From assembly GCF_003298775.1 (NCBI RefSeq), contig NZ_QNTQ01000016.1, positions 1 through 64,000 on the forward strand: DNA of 64,000 nucleotides. Reading direction: 5' to 3'. Source of the stretch: Rhodosalinus halophilus (GTDB taxonomy: Bacteria; Pseudomonadota; Alphaproteobacteria; Rhodobacterales; Rhodobacteraceae). Every line of letters begins with the position of its first letter. Position 1 is the first letter of the stretch. The notes beneath the pieces are model-generated. The model worked only from the letters and a program-made list of their open reading frames with translations. It searched no databases and was not told where the DNA came from. The translations under genes and the position numbers were made by a program. This document shows, in pieces, positions 10,966-19,465 of this stretch.

Positions 10966-11693
10966 GATCGACTGGCCTGCGTAATGTCCGTCTTTGGCCT
11001 GTCCTTTCTCGAAGCGGCACCACGCCGAAGCGCAACCAGCAGGAGGGGAAGGCCCGTCATGAGACCCAGTCCAAGAGCGATCCATTCCGCGCTCCCGAAG
11101 GTGCCTTCCATCGCAGCGCTGCCGAAATGCGCGAGCACGAAACTCGCGGGCAGGATGCCGGCCATCGTGGCGAGGGCGAAGCGCCAGAAGTGGAGGCGAC
11201 TGAGCCCGGCGGCATAGCTCATCGCGTCGAAAGAGACGAAGGGCAGGAGACGGCTTACGAAAACCGTGAGCGTCAGCGCGTTCTGCGAGCCCAGCAGACC
11301 GTAATCGGCCTTTTCGCCGAGAAGGCGCTCAACCGGTCCACGCCCCAAACCGCGAGCGATGAGAAAGGCCACAAGCGCGCCGATCTCGGATCCGAGAGCG
11401 ACATAGAGGGTACCGGCGTAGTGGCCATAAGCGGCCCCCGAAGCCAGTGCGACCGGCGCGCTTGGAATGGGGCTGGCAACGACCGCGACCGTCATGAGGA
11501 AGACTACCGCGAGCGGCCCAAAAGGTCCGGCGCGCGCGACCCACGTCTCGACCGTCACCCGGTCCAGGTCGAACGACCACCATCCTGCAGCCCAGCCAAC
11601 GAGGCCCAGCCCAAGGACGGCGCCGACGACAAGGGCGGCACCCTTGCCGAGGGACAGGTGGCCTTTTCTCTTTGAAGCGCTCTCTTCGGGCAC
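10962..11693 (-). CDS. TVP38/TMEM64 (DedA-like) membrane protein
   Basis: A 243-residue membrane protein of the TVP38/TMEM64 family (VTT domain). It shows an N-terminal helix, the family segment AVVASPIPSAPVALASGAAY, GTLYVALGSEIGALVAFLIA, and FVSRLLPFVSFDAMSYAAG followed by two more helices. The start is taken as GTG at 11693: it follows the rhodanese stop by one base, has GGAGG about 12 bases upstream, and gives a normal family length. The longer reading frame upstream runs through the rhodanese gene. The stop overlaps the permease start as ATGA. Family members are often next to rhodanese or mercury/copper genes, but a specific role here is not known. Confidence 0.88.
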   Translation of the reverse strand: MPEESASKRKGHLSLGKGAALVVGAVLGLGLVGWAAGWWSFDLDRVTVETWVARAGPFGPLAVVFLMTVAVVASPIPSAPVALASGAAYGHYAGTLYVALGSEIGALVAFLIARGLGRGPVERLLGEKADYGLLGSQNALTLTVFVSRLLPFVSFDAMSYAAGLSRLHFWRFALATMAGILPASFVLAHFGSAAMEGTFGSAEWIALGLGLMTGLPLLLVALRRGAASRKDRPKTDITQASRS

Positions 11694-11694
11694 G

Positions 11695-12168
11695 TCAGGC
11701 AAGATCCTCCGGCATCGAAGCAAGCGCTGCATCCAGCGGAACCACGGGCAGACCGGCACCAAGCCAGCCGGGGCCCCGGCGAGATCCCAGCATTCCCTCG
11801 GAGATGTCCACGTAGCCATCGTAGCGAGCCTGCCTGAGCGCACGGAGCAGGGACGCCGAACGCCCCCCGGTCGCGCAGATCAGGCCGACGTCTCGGGATC
11901 CGGCCAGCGCCTTCGCCGCGAATAGACGATCTGGAAAACGGTCCTCGTGCATGCTGATCGGCCAGACACCGGCCCCGACGCCGGTTTCCAGCCATTCCTC
12001 GCGCGACCTCACATCGATCACACGCGCACTGTCTGCGAGAAGGGCGTCGTAGGCCTCGTCTGCCGACCAGATTGTCCGGGCCTGTGCGGTCAGGGGAGAC
12101 GTGATGAGGGTAACAGGCGCTGCCGCCAGCCCAAGAACGAAGACGCGCCGACCGTGTGCCATTGTCAT
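11695..12168 (-). CDS. Exported rhodanese-domain protein
   Basis: A 157-residue protein with an N-terminal signal (VFVLGLAAAPVTLITSPLTAQA) and a single rhodanese domain: ARVIDVRSREEWLETG, then the active-site loop CATGGRSASLL, in which Cys is the sulfur-carrying residue. A role in sulfur transfer or persulfide chemistry in the periplasm is the family expectation. It is the second gene of the DUF302-rhodanese-TVP38-permease unit. There are 12 bases between the DUF302 stop and its start, and its stop is one base from the TVP38 GTG. The sulfur function may help restore thiols damaged by copper; this is inference. Confidence 0.88.
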   Translation of the reverse strand: MTMAHGRRVFVLGLAAAPVTLITSPLTAQARTIWSADEAYDALLADSARVIDVRSREEWLETGVGAGVWPISMHEDRFPDRLFAAKALAGSRDVGLICATGGRSASLLRALRQARYDGYVDISEGMLGSRRGPGWLGAGLPVVPLDAALASMPEDLA

Positions 12169-12180
12169 CGGTTGTCTCCT

Positions 12181-12567
12181 TCAGGCCGCATCCACAGCGC
12201 GCACGAGCATGTCGCGGACCTGACCGGCGACCGCGTGCAGGTCGGGGTTGTCCACGGCAGTCATGGAGGCGACCGGATCCACGGCGCTCACCTCGGTCCC
12301 GCCATCGACGCTGCGAAGGATGACGTTGCATGGCAGCATCGCGCCGATCCGCGGCTCGAGACCGATGGCCTCCCAGGCCATTTTCGGGTTGCAGGCGCCG
12401 AGGATCAGATACCCATCCATATCGGCATCGATCTTCTTCTTCATGGTGGCCTTCACGTCGATCTCGGTCAGTACGCCGAAGCCTTCGGACGTCAGCGCCT
12501 CGCGCACGCGCCGATCCGCTTCCTCGATGCTGGTATCGGAGATCAGGCGATCATGAGTGTAGGGCAT
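12181..12567 (-). CDS. DUF302-domain protein
   Basis: A 128-residue cytosolic-looking protein with no signal peptide. It matches the DUF302 family pattern: EADRRVREALTSEGFGVLTEIDV, KATMKKKID, YLILGACNPKMAWEAI, GAMLPCNVILR and a VDP/ASM segment. The Cys in GACNP and the Cys in LPCNV are the conserved family cysteines. A strong ribosome site (GGAGGA) precedes the ATG. It is the first gene of the four-gene unit running to the APC permease. DUF302 proteins recur beside sulfur and metal genes, but no activity is established, so none is assigned. Confidence 0.88.
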   Translation of the reverse strand: MPYTHDRLISDTSIEEADRRVREALTSEGFGVLTEIDVKATMKKKIDADMDGYLILGACNPKMAWEAIGLEPRIGAMLPCNVILRSVDGGTEVSAVDPVASMTAVDNPDLHAVAGQVRDMLVRAVDAA

Positions 12568-12650
12568 CTCCGAGTTCCTCCTTCTTCTTCAATGGGTATG
12601 GGCCGGAGGTTCGCTCCGGCCCTCATTCTCGACAACGCGTGAAGAGACCT

Positions 12651-13295
12651 TCAGTTGCCCTGCATGCGCGGGCCGCCTTCGTCCATCATGCGTCCTCCGC
12701 CGGGCATCATCTGGCCCGGAGCATATCCCCCTTCGTTCATCATCCGCTCTCGCAGGCCTTGCATGCGTTGCATCTGCGCAGCAGGTGCCTGCATCTCTTC
12801 TGCGGTGATCCGGCCGTCGCCGTCCGCGTCGAGATGCTGGAACCGGTCGACCATCGTCTCGCGGATGAGCGCGCTGTGCAGCGTCTCGAACTCCGCGATG
12901 GAGAGTGTGCCATCGCCATCCGCATCGTACTCCGACAGGAGACTGCCGAGCCCGGTGCGCGCCTCCTCAGGCGTCACGACACCGTCGCCATCCGCATCGA
13001 GATCCGCCATCATGCCCATCCCGGGCGAACCTGTCATACCGCCCATCATGGGTCCGCCGGGGCCCATCATGCCCATGCCGCCAGGCATGCCCATCACCCC
13101 CATGCCCATGCCTGGCATCGCGCCATCGACGCCCATCATGCCGTGCATGCGCATTATCATCTCCATCATGTCGTGCCCGCCGCCCATGCCTGCGCCGCGG
13201 GCATCCCCGTGATGCGGCCCGCTGTCCGCCAGTGCCGCTCCTGACGCCAGCAGGACCGCCACCGCGGAAGCTGCCATCTTTCCACGCAACGTCAT
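12651..13295 (-). CDS. Exported Met-rich EF-hand protein
   Basis: A 214-residue protein with a signal peptide (MAASAVAVLLASGAALA). A Met/Gly/His segment follows (about residues 38-97) in which GM, MM and GGM units dominate, then three EF-hand loops: DLDADGDGVVTPEE (about 98), EYDADGDGTLSIAE (about 122) and HLDADGDGRITAEE (about 154). A second Met-rich tail closes the protein. EF-hands bind Ca2+, and clusters of Met bind Cu(I); their combination suggests a periplasmic copper-binding protein whose shape may respond to calcium. It is transcribed away from the response-regulator gene, and the shared gap holds two TGTATC boxes, suggesting regulation by that system. The Met-rich part could be a low-complexity spacer rather than a binding site. 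Confidence 0.85.
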   Translation of the reverse strand: MTLRGKMAASAVAVLLASGAALADSGPHHGDARGAGMGGGHDMMEMIMRMHGMMGVDGAMPGMGMGVMGMPGGMGMMGPGGPMMGGMTGSPGMGMMADLDADGDGVVTPEEARTGLGSLLSEYDADGDGTLSIAEFETLHSALIRETMVDRFQHLDADGDGRITAEEMQAPAAQMQRMQGLRERMMNEGGYAPGQMMPGGGRMMDEGGPRMQGN

Positions 13296-13374
13296 TCGAA
13301 TATCCTCCGTTTTGCCTTGCCCGCCTCATGTCGGTAGTCACAGCGCAAATCGGAACGGGCGTCATGCAGGGATT

Positions 13375-13390
13375 TGTATCCGCGTGTCGC
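13375..13390 (+). promoter_or_regulatory. Candidate TGTATC direct-repeat box (divergent promoter)
   Basis: TGTATC-CGCG-TGTCGC: two half-sites spaced 10 bp, one helical turn, as OmpR-family regulators usually need. It lies between the Met-rich EF-hand gene and the response-regulator gene. Confidence 0.45.
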
Positions 13391-13403
13391 AGGCAGCCGA
13401 TCT

Positions 13404-13409
13404 GATACA
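13404..13409 (-). promoter_or_regulatory. Second, inverted TGTATC half-site
   Basis: GATACA on the plus strand, so TTGTATC on the minus strand. It faces the box at 13375 with TTGTATC...GATACAA symmetry about 30 bp apart. It is 57 bases before the regulator gene, so autoregulation is possible. Confidence 0.35.
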
Positions 13410-13465
13410 ATCGGAGACAAAACAGCCTCTGACCGTGGAAAGCCCGTTCGGTAAACAAGAAAACG

Positions 13466-14188
13466 ATGTCCACAAGCCCTCATATCCTGGTCGTGGACGA
13501 CCACAGGCAGATCCGGGAGTCGGTCACCCGGTTCCTGGAAAAGAACGGCATGCGTGCTACCGCGGCCAAGGACGCCGTCGAAATGGATGCCCGTTTGGCC
13601 TCCGGCCACTACGACCTGCTGGTGCTGGATGTGATGATGCCGGGCGAGGACGGTCTTTCGGTCTGCCGCAGGCTTGCGGGGCAATCGAGCCTCCCAATCA
13701 TAATGTTGACCGCGCTCGGGAAGGAGACGGACCGAATCGTCGGCCTCGAGCTCGGTGCGGACGACTACCTGCCGAAGCCCTTCAACCCCCGTGAGCTGCT
13801 GGCGCGCATCAAGGCCGTGCTGCGCAGGAGTTCATCCGCCGAGAACCACGCCGGGGAACTCGCAGGAAAACGCGTGCGCTTCGCCGGCATGACGCTCGAC
13901 ACGGATGGACAGGCGATCGAGACGCCCGGCGGGGAACGTCTGCCGCTGACGACCGCGGACTTTCGCCTGCTGACGGTCCTCCTTGAGCGCCCCCGGAAGG
14001 TCCTGAGCCGGGATCAACTGCTCGACCTGACCTCGGGCCGAGCTGCGGGCCCCATGGACCGGACCATCGACAACCAGATCAGCAGGCTCAGGCGCAAGAT
14101 CGAGCCCGATCCACTGCGGCCGAGGATCATCACGACGGTCCGAAACGGGGGCTACTGCCTCGCAGCGGATGTCGAGGTCGTCGAATGA
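13466..14188 (+). CDS. OmpR-family response regulator of the copper island
   Basis: A 240-residue DNA-binding response regulator. The receiver domain has the acidic pair at residues 11-12 (VVDDH), the phospho-acceptor Asp55 (LLVLDVMMPG), and the conserved Lys in LPKPFNPREL. The C-terminal winged helix includes LTTADFRLLTVLLERPRKVLSRDQLLDL and an RRKIEPDP-type end. The stop overlaps the kinase start as ATGA, so the pair is co-translated. By position it is the likely copper-responsive regulator (CopR/CusR role), but the receiver is of the general OmpR type and the signal is not readable from sequence. The upstream gap has two TGTATC sites. Confidence 0.92.
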   Translation: MSTSPHILVVDDHRQIRESVTRFLEKNGMRATAAKDAVEMDARLASGHYDLLVLDVMMPGEDGLSVCRRLAGQSSLPIIMLTALGKETDRIVGLELGADDYLPKPFNPRELLARIKAVLRRSSSAENHAGELAGKRVRFAGMTLDTDGQAIETPGGERLPLTTADFRLLTVLLERPRKVLSRDQLLDLTSGRAAGPMDRTIDNQISRLRRKIEPDPLRPRIITTVRNGGYCLAADVEVVE

Positions 14189-15696
14189 GACAGCCGTTCC
14201 GAAGCCTGCGCGCGCAACTCGTCATTCTGATCGTCGCCGCACTCGTCGTCGCGCAGGCCATCAGCCTGTGGCTTTTCGTGGACGAGCGCAGCCTGGCCAT
14301 CCGCGCGGCGCTTGGCTTCGAGGCCGCCGGCCGTGCCGCCAACGTCGCCCTGCTTCTCGAGGAAGCGCCGCCCGACCTTCAGGCGTCGATCCTGCGTGCC
14401 GCGAACTCGCCGCTCGTCCGTTTCGAGTTGTCCGACGCACCAAGCGTGACCGAGTCGGACCACCACCATGCGGCGCCCGTGGAAGCCCGCGTGCGAGCAC
14501 TTCTTGGCGACAGCTACAGCCGCGATATCCGCGTCCAGCTGGATGACGTCGAGACGCCGGTCCTGCCGCTGCCGAACCTCTCGCCCCACATGGCCGAGAT
14601 GCACCGCTCGATGATGCGGAGCGAGATCGCGGCGGTTGAGTTGAATCTGTCCATTGCACTCTCAGGCGGGCAGTGGCTGAACGTCGGGACCCGGTTCGAG
14701 CGGCCGCCGCTGCAATGGCCCCTGTTCTCCACCTTCACCTTCGCGCTGACGGCGGCGCTCATCCTCGTCACGGTGTGCTGGTTTCTGGTCACGCGCCTCA
14801 CCGGGCCATTGCGCAAGCTGGCCGGCGCGGCCGAGCGACTCGGGCGCGGTGAAGACGCGGTACCGTTGCCCCTCGTGGGCCCCGCAGAGGTCGAGGACCT
14901 GACGCGGGCGTTCAACCTTATGCAGGAACGCCTGACCAGATACGTCGCCGACAGGACACGCGTTCTTGCGGCCGTCGGTCATGACCTGCGCTCGCCGCTC
15001 ACGGCACTCAGGGTGCGCGCCGAGATCGTGGACGACGACGAGACCCGAGAGAGCCTGATCGAGTCGATCGAGGAAATGCAGACCATGGCGGAGGCGACGT
15101 TGAGCTTCGCCGAGGACCTGACCGGCACCGAAGAGCCGCGAGAGGTCGATGTCGGTACGTTTCTTCACGACCTCGCCTCCGACATGCCGGACTCGCCCAA
15201 GATCCTCGGCGGTCCCGACGTTCATGCGCGCCTGCGCCCGGTCTCGTTTCGCCGCGCAGTGCGAAACGTCGCGGAGAACGCGCTCCGCTACGGAGGGAGC
15301 GCCGAGATAGCCTGGCGGGCCGAAGGCGATACCCTCGTCATCGAGATACGCGACGAGGGCCCTGGCATCCCGTCCGACAAGCTCGAGCAGGTCTTCGATC
15401 CGTTCTTCCGGCTTGAAGACTCGCGTTCGCTTGAGACTGGCGGGCATGGCCTGGGGCTTTCCATTGCCCGATCCATCGTCCGTGCGCATGGCGGCGAGAT
15501 CCAACTCGCGAACCGGAGACACGGCGGACTCGTGGCGACCATGGCCGTCCCGCTCGCAGGCAGGCGGTCTCACAAGACGTCAACGAATAGAGAGGAGTGG
15601 GAGAATGCCGAGATCGATAGCGACAATGGCGACGTTCGCCATGCTTCCGACGGCAGTGGCCGCCGATCCTCAGGCGGATTGGCAGGGGAGGTATGA
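14185..15696 (+). CDS. Sensor histidine kinase, partner of the 13466 regulator
   Basis: A 503-residue membrane kinase. It has two membrane helices (about residues 12-32 and 182-203) enclosing a periplasmic sensor of about 150 residues that includes SDHHHAAPVE and several Met/His (HMAEMHRSMM), plausible metal ligands. A HAMP domain follows, then the phospho-acceptor His266 in AAVGHDLRSPLTALRVR, the N-box RNVAENALRYGG, and the ATP lid motifs DEGPGIP and GGHGLGLSIARSIV. Its start overlaps the regulator stop. The last about 30 residues run into the next gene's start region, and the frame overlaps the SHOCT gene by 92 bases. Copper or silver sensing is inferred from neighbours and from the His/Met-rich sensor. 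Confidence 0.92.
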   Translation: MRQPFRSLRAQLVILIVAALVVAQAISLWLFVDERSLAIRAALGFEAAGRAANVALLLEEAPPDLQASILRAANSPLVRFELSDAPSVTESDHHHAAPVEARVRALLGDSYSRDIRVQLDDVETPVLPLPNLSPHMAEMHRSMMRSEIAAVELNLSIALSGGQWLNVGTRFERPPLQWPLFSTFTFALTAALILVTVCWFLVTRLTGPLRKLAGAAERLGRGEDAVPLPLVGPAEVEDLTRAFNLMQERLTRYVADRTRVLAAVGHDLRSPLTALRVRAEIVDDDETRESLIESIEEMQTMAEATLSFAEDLTGTEEPREVDVGTFLHDLASDMPDSPKILGGPDVHARLRPVSFRRAVRNVAENALRYGGSAEIAWRAEGDTLVIEIRDEGPGIPSDKLEQVFDPFFRLEDSRSLETGGHGLGLSIARSIVRAHGGEIQLANRRHGGLVATMAVPLAGRRSHKTSTNREEWENAEIDSDNGDVRHASDGSGRRSSGGLAGEV

Positions 15697-15925
15697 TCAC
15701 ATGATGTGGGGCAGCGGCTACGGCATGGTGGGCGGCCTGATGATGCTTCTCTTCTGGGGCGTCGTCATCGTCCTGATCGTTCTGGCCGTGAAGTGGTTCA
15801 CCAACAACCAGCACGGCGGCACTCTTGGACGGCGCGACGCGATCGACATCCTGCGCGAACGCTTCGCCGCGGGCGAGATCGACGAAGAGGAATTCGAACG
15901 CCGGAAGAAGGCGCTGGAGCGCTGA
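15605..15925 (+). CDS. Small membrane protein with C-terminal SHOCT domain
   Basis: A 106-residue protein: signal-like start (MPRSIATMATFAMLPTAVAA), a short linker with His, Met and Trp (DHMMWGSG), one membrane helix (GGLMMLLFWGVVIVLIVLAV), then a SHOCT motif (DILRERFAAGEIDEEEFERR). SHOCT motifs are short oligomerisation segments. Such small membrane proteins are common in copper-resistance loci of Gram-negative bacteria, with unknown role. I chose the ATG at 15605 because of the GGAG site just before it and the export signal; it overlaps the kinase tail by 92 bases in another frame. Confidence 0.82.
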   Translation: MPRSIATMATFAMLPTAVAADPQADWQGRYDHMMWGSGYGMVGGLMMLLFWGVVIVLIVLAVKWFTNNQHGGTLGRRDAIDILRERFAAGEIDEEEFERRKKALER

Positions 15926-15946
15926 GATGTCGCCCGGCCCGGTCGG

Positions 15947-18085
15947 TCACTCAGTCCGGCCCAGTTCGCGGGTTCCGGCCCGATCGAGGGCGTCCATGAC
16001 TGCGTCGGCTGTCAGCAGTTCCGGCAGAACGATACCTTCCGGCGCACCCGGCCCATAGACGACGTTGAACGGGATACCAAAACGGCCGAAGCCCTCGAGA
16101 TAGCGGGAAATCGCTTCATCCGGGCGGGTCCAGTCGGCCTGCATCGCTGCGACCCGAGGACGGCCTAACGCAGTCGCGACCGGGTCTCGGTCGAACACAA
16201 GCGCCTTGTTCGCCTTGCAGGTCAGGCACCAGTCCGCCGTCACGTCGACGAAGACAACTTCCCCCGTGGAGATGCGTCGGGCGATTTCGGCCCGTTCAAA
16301 AGGGAGCCAGGCAATTCCGCCCGTCTCGGATGCGATCGTTCCTCGCGATGAAAGGCCATCGGACAGGGTTCCTGAGACGATCAGCATCACGATGGCGAGA
16401 GCGGCTGCGGTTGCGCCGCGCGCTGTACCGCTCACACCGCGCATAGAGAGAACCCCGACGATGACGGCGGTCACTGCAACGGATGCGAGGGTCGCGATCG
16501 GTCCTGCAACGCCAATCATGACCCAAACCAGCCAAAGAGCTGTCCCGCCGAGCAGGAGACCGAGAACCGCGCGTAGCAGGCTCATCCACCTCCCTGGTTT
16601 CGGGAGGCGCCGGACCAATCCGGGCCGCGCGGCGATGACTAGGTATGGGGCTGCCAGACCAAGGCCGAGGAACGTGAAGACGACCGCGATGTCGATGCCG
16701 CGACCGGCCAGCGCGAAGGCGACGGCCGTTCCGAGGAAGGGGGCCGAACACGGGGTCGCGAGGATGGCTGCGAAAGCCCCCGCGGCAAAATCCCCGGACA
16801 GGCCTTGCGCTGAGCCTGCATTCGCCAGCCGCGTCTGCAGGCGAGACGGTAGCGCAATCTCGAACGCGCCCGCGAGATTGGCTGCGAATACCCCAAGGAC
16901 CAGCACCATCAGGGACAGGAAGACCGGGTTCTGGAATTGAAGGCCCCATCCCACCGTGACGCCGATCTCCCGCAGCACGAAAAGAACGGCAGCGAGGCCC
17001 CACATGAATGCCATCACGCCTGCGGCCGAAGCGAGGAACCCCAGTCGGACCGCAATTCTGTCGTCGCCACCCAGCCGCATGGCGGAAGCGAGCTTGATCG
17101 ACAGCACTGGAAGGACACAAGGCATCGCGTTGAGAATGAGCCCTCCAAGAAACGCGGTAACGGCGATCCAGACCAGCGCCGCAAGATCGACGCCTGAGGT
17201 CGCGACAGCGAAGGGCGGTTCGGGCGGTTCCGAAAGGGATCGGGGGGCTGCGCTTACAGCGCGCCCGCCCGCGTCAGTCACCGTCACCGAGATGTCCTGC
17301 AAAGGGCTGTCCGGCGCAGAGAGGATCGGAACGCGGGCCCAGAGGAGATGTCCACCGTCTCCCAGCCGGATGTCCGGACGGCCGAGGGAGGTAAACGGCC
17401 CGAGTTCGGCAAAGATGTCCGGCGCGGTGAAGGGCGCTTCGCCCCGCAGCGAGACCACCACCGCGCTCATGGCCGGATCGACATACGCGGAAATGTCGGT
17501 GATACCTGCCGCCGATGCATCGACAGGAACCCGATCGGCAAACGCCGTGATGCGTGCCGCGCTCGCCTCGTCGATGCCGATTCCGGTCGGCACATCGAGG
17601 GACAAGGAGAACTCCTGTGGAACGCAGATGTCCGAGCATGTGAGCAGTGTCACGTTCGCAGAAAGCCGAACCGGCGCGCCCGGCTCCGCCAGCGTTATGC
17701 GGATCGGAAAGACAACCTCGTCGTGATAGCCGAAGTTCTCGATGCCGAATGCGGTGAAGCGCTCCGGCGCCGGCCACTGGAAATCGATCGACGCAATATT
17801 CTGCGATCCCGACCAGTCGATCTCCGGCGGAAAGCCAACCTCCCCGGGCGTGCGCCAGTAGGTCTTCCAGCCCTCGGCGAGATCCAGCGCCAACCCGGCC
17901 GAAAGTGTGCCGGCCCCCGGCGCTATCCCGTTCTCGACGGTCAGCAGCCGCGCGGTCACTGACGGCGTCGCGACGGGATCCGAACTGGCGGCGCCGACTT
18001 GGGAAGGGGCGGCGGAAAGGAAGATGGCCGCGAGCATGGCGCCCGCCAGAATGCGGAGACAATCCGCCTTGAAACGGGTCAGCAT
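15947..18085 (-). CDS. scsB: ScsB/DsbD-type transmembrane thiol reductase
   Basis: A 712-residue protein that carries reducing equivalents from cytosolic thioredoxin across the membrane. Parts: signal peptide; an N-terminal periplasmic domain with the pair in TCSDICVPQ; a central multi-helix domain with the redox Cys in MPCVLPVLSIKL and in ATPCSAPFLGTAV; and a C-terminal thioredoxin-like domain with WCLTCKANK. The long N-terminal domain matches ScsB (suppressor of copper sensitivity) rather than short CcdA. It overlaps the upstream DsbA-like gene by 7 bases on the same strand, and that protein is its likely partner. It probably keeps periplasmic cysteines reduced or isomerised under copper stress, which oxidises thiols. 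Confidence 0.9.
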   Translation of the reverse strand: MLTRFKADCLRILAGAMLAAIFLSAAPSQVGAASSDPVATPSVTARLLTVENGIAPGAGTLSAGLALDLAEGWKTYWRTPGEVGFPPEIDWSGSQNIASIDFQWPAPERFTAFGIENFGYHDEVVFPIRITLAEPGAPVRLSANVTLLTCSDICVPQEFSLSLDVPTGIGIDEASAARITAFADRVPVDASAAGITDISAYVDPAMSAVVVSLRGEAPFTAPDIFAELGPFTSLGRPDIRLGDGGHLLWARVPILSAPDSPLQDISVTVTDAGGRAVSAAPRSLSEPPEPPFAVATSGVDLAALVWIAVTAFLGGLILNAMPCVLPVLSIKLASAMRLGGDDRIAVRLGFLASAAGVMAFMWGLAAVLFVLREIGVTVGWGLQFQNPVFLSLMVLVLGVFAANLAGAFEIALPSRLQTRLANAGSAQGLSGDFAAGAFAAILATPCSAPFLGTAVAFALAGRGIDIAVVFTFLGLGLAAPYLVIAARPGLVRRLPKPGRWMSLLRAVLGLLLGGTALWLVWVMIGVAGPIATLASVAVTAVIVGVLSMRGVSGTARGATAAALAIVMLIVSGTLSDGLSSRGTIASETGGIAWLPFERAEIARRISTGEVVFVDVTADWCLTCKANKALVFDRDPVATALGRPRVAAMQADWTRPDEAISRYLEGFGRFGIPFNVVYGPGAPEGIVLPELLTADAVMDALDRAGTRELGRTE

Positions 18086-18843
18086 ACCGAGGACCAGCCT
18101 TCCTCTCGCTCCAGGCTGATGATCCGGCGCAAGGTTCGATCCGAGATCTCTCCCTGGATCACGGTCCGACCGACCACCATTGCGGGCGTCCCCACGAAAG
18201 CGAACAGGCGCGAGAGCGCGGCACTGATTTCAAGCTCGCGAGAGACGCTTTCGCTCTCCATGTCCGCGATCAGTCGATCGTGGTCGACGCCAATCCGCTC
18301 GGACAGCAGGGACAGATATTCCGCGTTCGCACGGAACGGGCTTGTCAGTAGGCTCTCGTGGAACGCTACGTAGGCGTCCTGGCGCTTTGCGGCGAGCGCA
18401 GCGCGCGCTGCAAGGATAGAGGTTTCGCCCAGAAGCGGCAGCTCATGCCACTCGATGGCGACCTCCGGGCCAAGTTCGGATCCCAGTTCTGACAGCCGCT
18501 TGGTCTGCACCCTGCAATATGGACAGTAGTAGTCGGCGAACGACGCAATCGGGACCACGCCTTCGGATCTCGCCGCAGTCCTGAAGAGATGCGAACACAG
18601 ATCTGCGTGGAGGCTGTCAGGGCTCACTCGCGCCGGTGTTTCCTCTGATCCGCCGACGCTCAGACCCGCAAACGGATTGAAGCCCGAAGAGACGGATCCG
18701 CCCGCGACCCGTCGAAATCCCGGCGGGTCATCGAGGGGTTCAAACTCAGGCAAACCTTCGAACAGGGAAGGCAGCACGCGAAATCCGCCGGCCACGGCGC
18801 CGCCTGCAACAAGCATCAAGAGAAGTGTGCGCCTGTCGGCCAT
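18079..18843 (-). CDS. DsbA-family thioredoxin-fold protein (ScsC-like)
   Basis: A 254-residue exported protein. The start MADRRTLLLMLVAGGAVAGG has an RR pair and a hydrophobic stretch. The catalytic motif CPYC is in FADYYCPYCRVQTK, and the DsbA-type helical insert follows (LLGETSILAARAALAA). A conserved cis-Pro region (VGTPAMVVG) is present, and the protein ends in a free Cys (SSVC). The ATG at 18843 is chosen as the one opening the export signal; in-frame codons upstream give an unconvincing N-terminus. It overlaps scsB by 7 bases and so is probably its partner, as in Scs copper-tolerance systems. A second DsbA-like protein is encoded at 23326, so two oxidoreductases may share one reductase. 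Confidence 0.85.
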   Translation of the reverse strand: MADRRTLLLMLVAGGAVAGGFRVLPSLFEGLPEFEPLDDPPGFRRVAGGSVSSGFNPFAGLSVGGSEETPARVSPDSLHADLCSHLFRTAARSEGVVPIASFADYYCPYCRVQTKRLSELGSELGPEVAIEWHELPLLGETSILAARAALAAKRQDAYVAFHESLLTSPFRANAEYLSLLSERIGVDHDRLIADMESESVSRELEISAALSRLFAFVGTPAMVVGRTVIQGEISDRTLRRIISLEREEGWSSVC

Positions 18844-18900
18844 CAAACCGTTCCCAAACCGCCGAAGCCATTTGCAGTCCATCACCGCCGGTAGGTCAAG

Positions 18901-18916
18901 GATACATACCGATACA
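18901..18916 (-). promoter_or_regulatory. Best TGTATC direct repeat, between scsC and cytochrome genes
   Basis: On the minus strand TGTATC-GGTA-TGTATC: two perfect 6-bp half-sites at 10-bp spacing. It sits 58 bases before the ScsC-like gene and about 95 bases before the divergent cytochrome gene, so it could control both. Confidence 0.5.
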
Positions 18917-19009
18917 AAAATCACCGCCTTGTCAGGTTGAGGGATGGCGCGAAGCGGGTAAGAAATTCATGGGCGCCAAGCCGAGCACACGACAAGATGT
19001 GAGAGCAGA

Positions 19010-19465
19010 ATGACTTCTAGGACTGTCACGGTCGCGATCGCATTCATTGCGGTTTTCGTCGGAGTTGGCTGGTGGCTATTCGCGCCGGGCGGCAACGAGC
19101 AAAATCCAACGGCTGCCTCGGACCCAGTGGCGGTCGCAGAGGGCTCGCCCATGGTCGAGGTGCAGGTGCCTGAAACACTCTCGGGACAGGCGCAGATCGG
19201 GCAACGCGGGTTTGAGGGTCTGTGCGCCCAATGTCATGGCGAGAACGCGGCCGGACGTCAGGGGATCGGGCCGCCGCTCGTGCACCGCATCTATGAACCC
19301 AGCCACCATGCAGATGCTGCGTTTCTTCTGGCCGCGCAGAACGGCGTGAGGGCGCATCATTGGAATTTCGGGAACATGCCGCCGGTTGAGGGCGTCACGC
19401 GCGCCGATGTGATGGCAATAACGGCGTATGTCCGTGAACTGCAGCGTGCGAACGGGATCGATTGA
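19010..19465 (+). CDS. Membrane-anchored or exported class I cytochrome c
   Basis: A 151-residue monoheme cytochrome. An N-terminal hydrophobic helix (VAIAFIAVFVGVGWWLFA) acts as anchor or signal. The heme site is LCAQCHGENAAG, and the likely axial Met is in NFGNMPPVEG. The C-terminus has the usual amphipathic helix (VMAITAYVRELQRAN). It accepts and passes single electrons in the periplasm. It is the first gene of a same-strand series with a leader gene, a c'-like cytochrome, a diheme cytochrome and a multicopper oxidase. Its stop shares one base with the next ATG (TGATG). The divergent TGTATC box is close upstream. Confidence 0.9.
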   Translation: MTSRTVTVAIAFIAVFVGVGWWLFAPGGNEQNPTAASDPVAVAEGSPMVEVQVPETLSGQAQIGQRGFEGLCAQCHGENAAGRQGIGPPLVHRIYEPSHHADAAFLLAAQNGVRAHHWNFGNMPPVEGVTRADVMAITAYVRELQRANGID

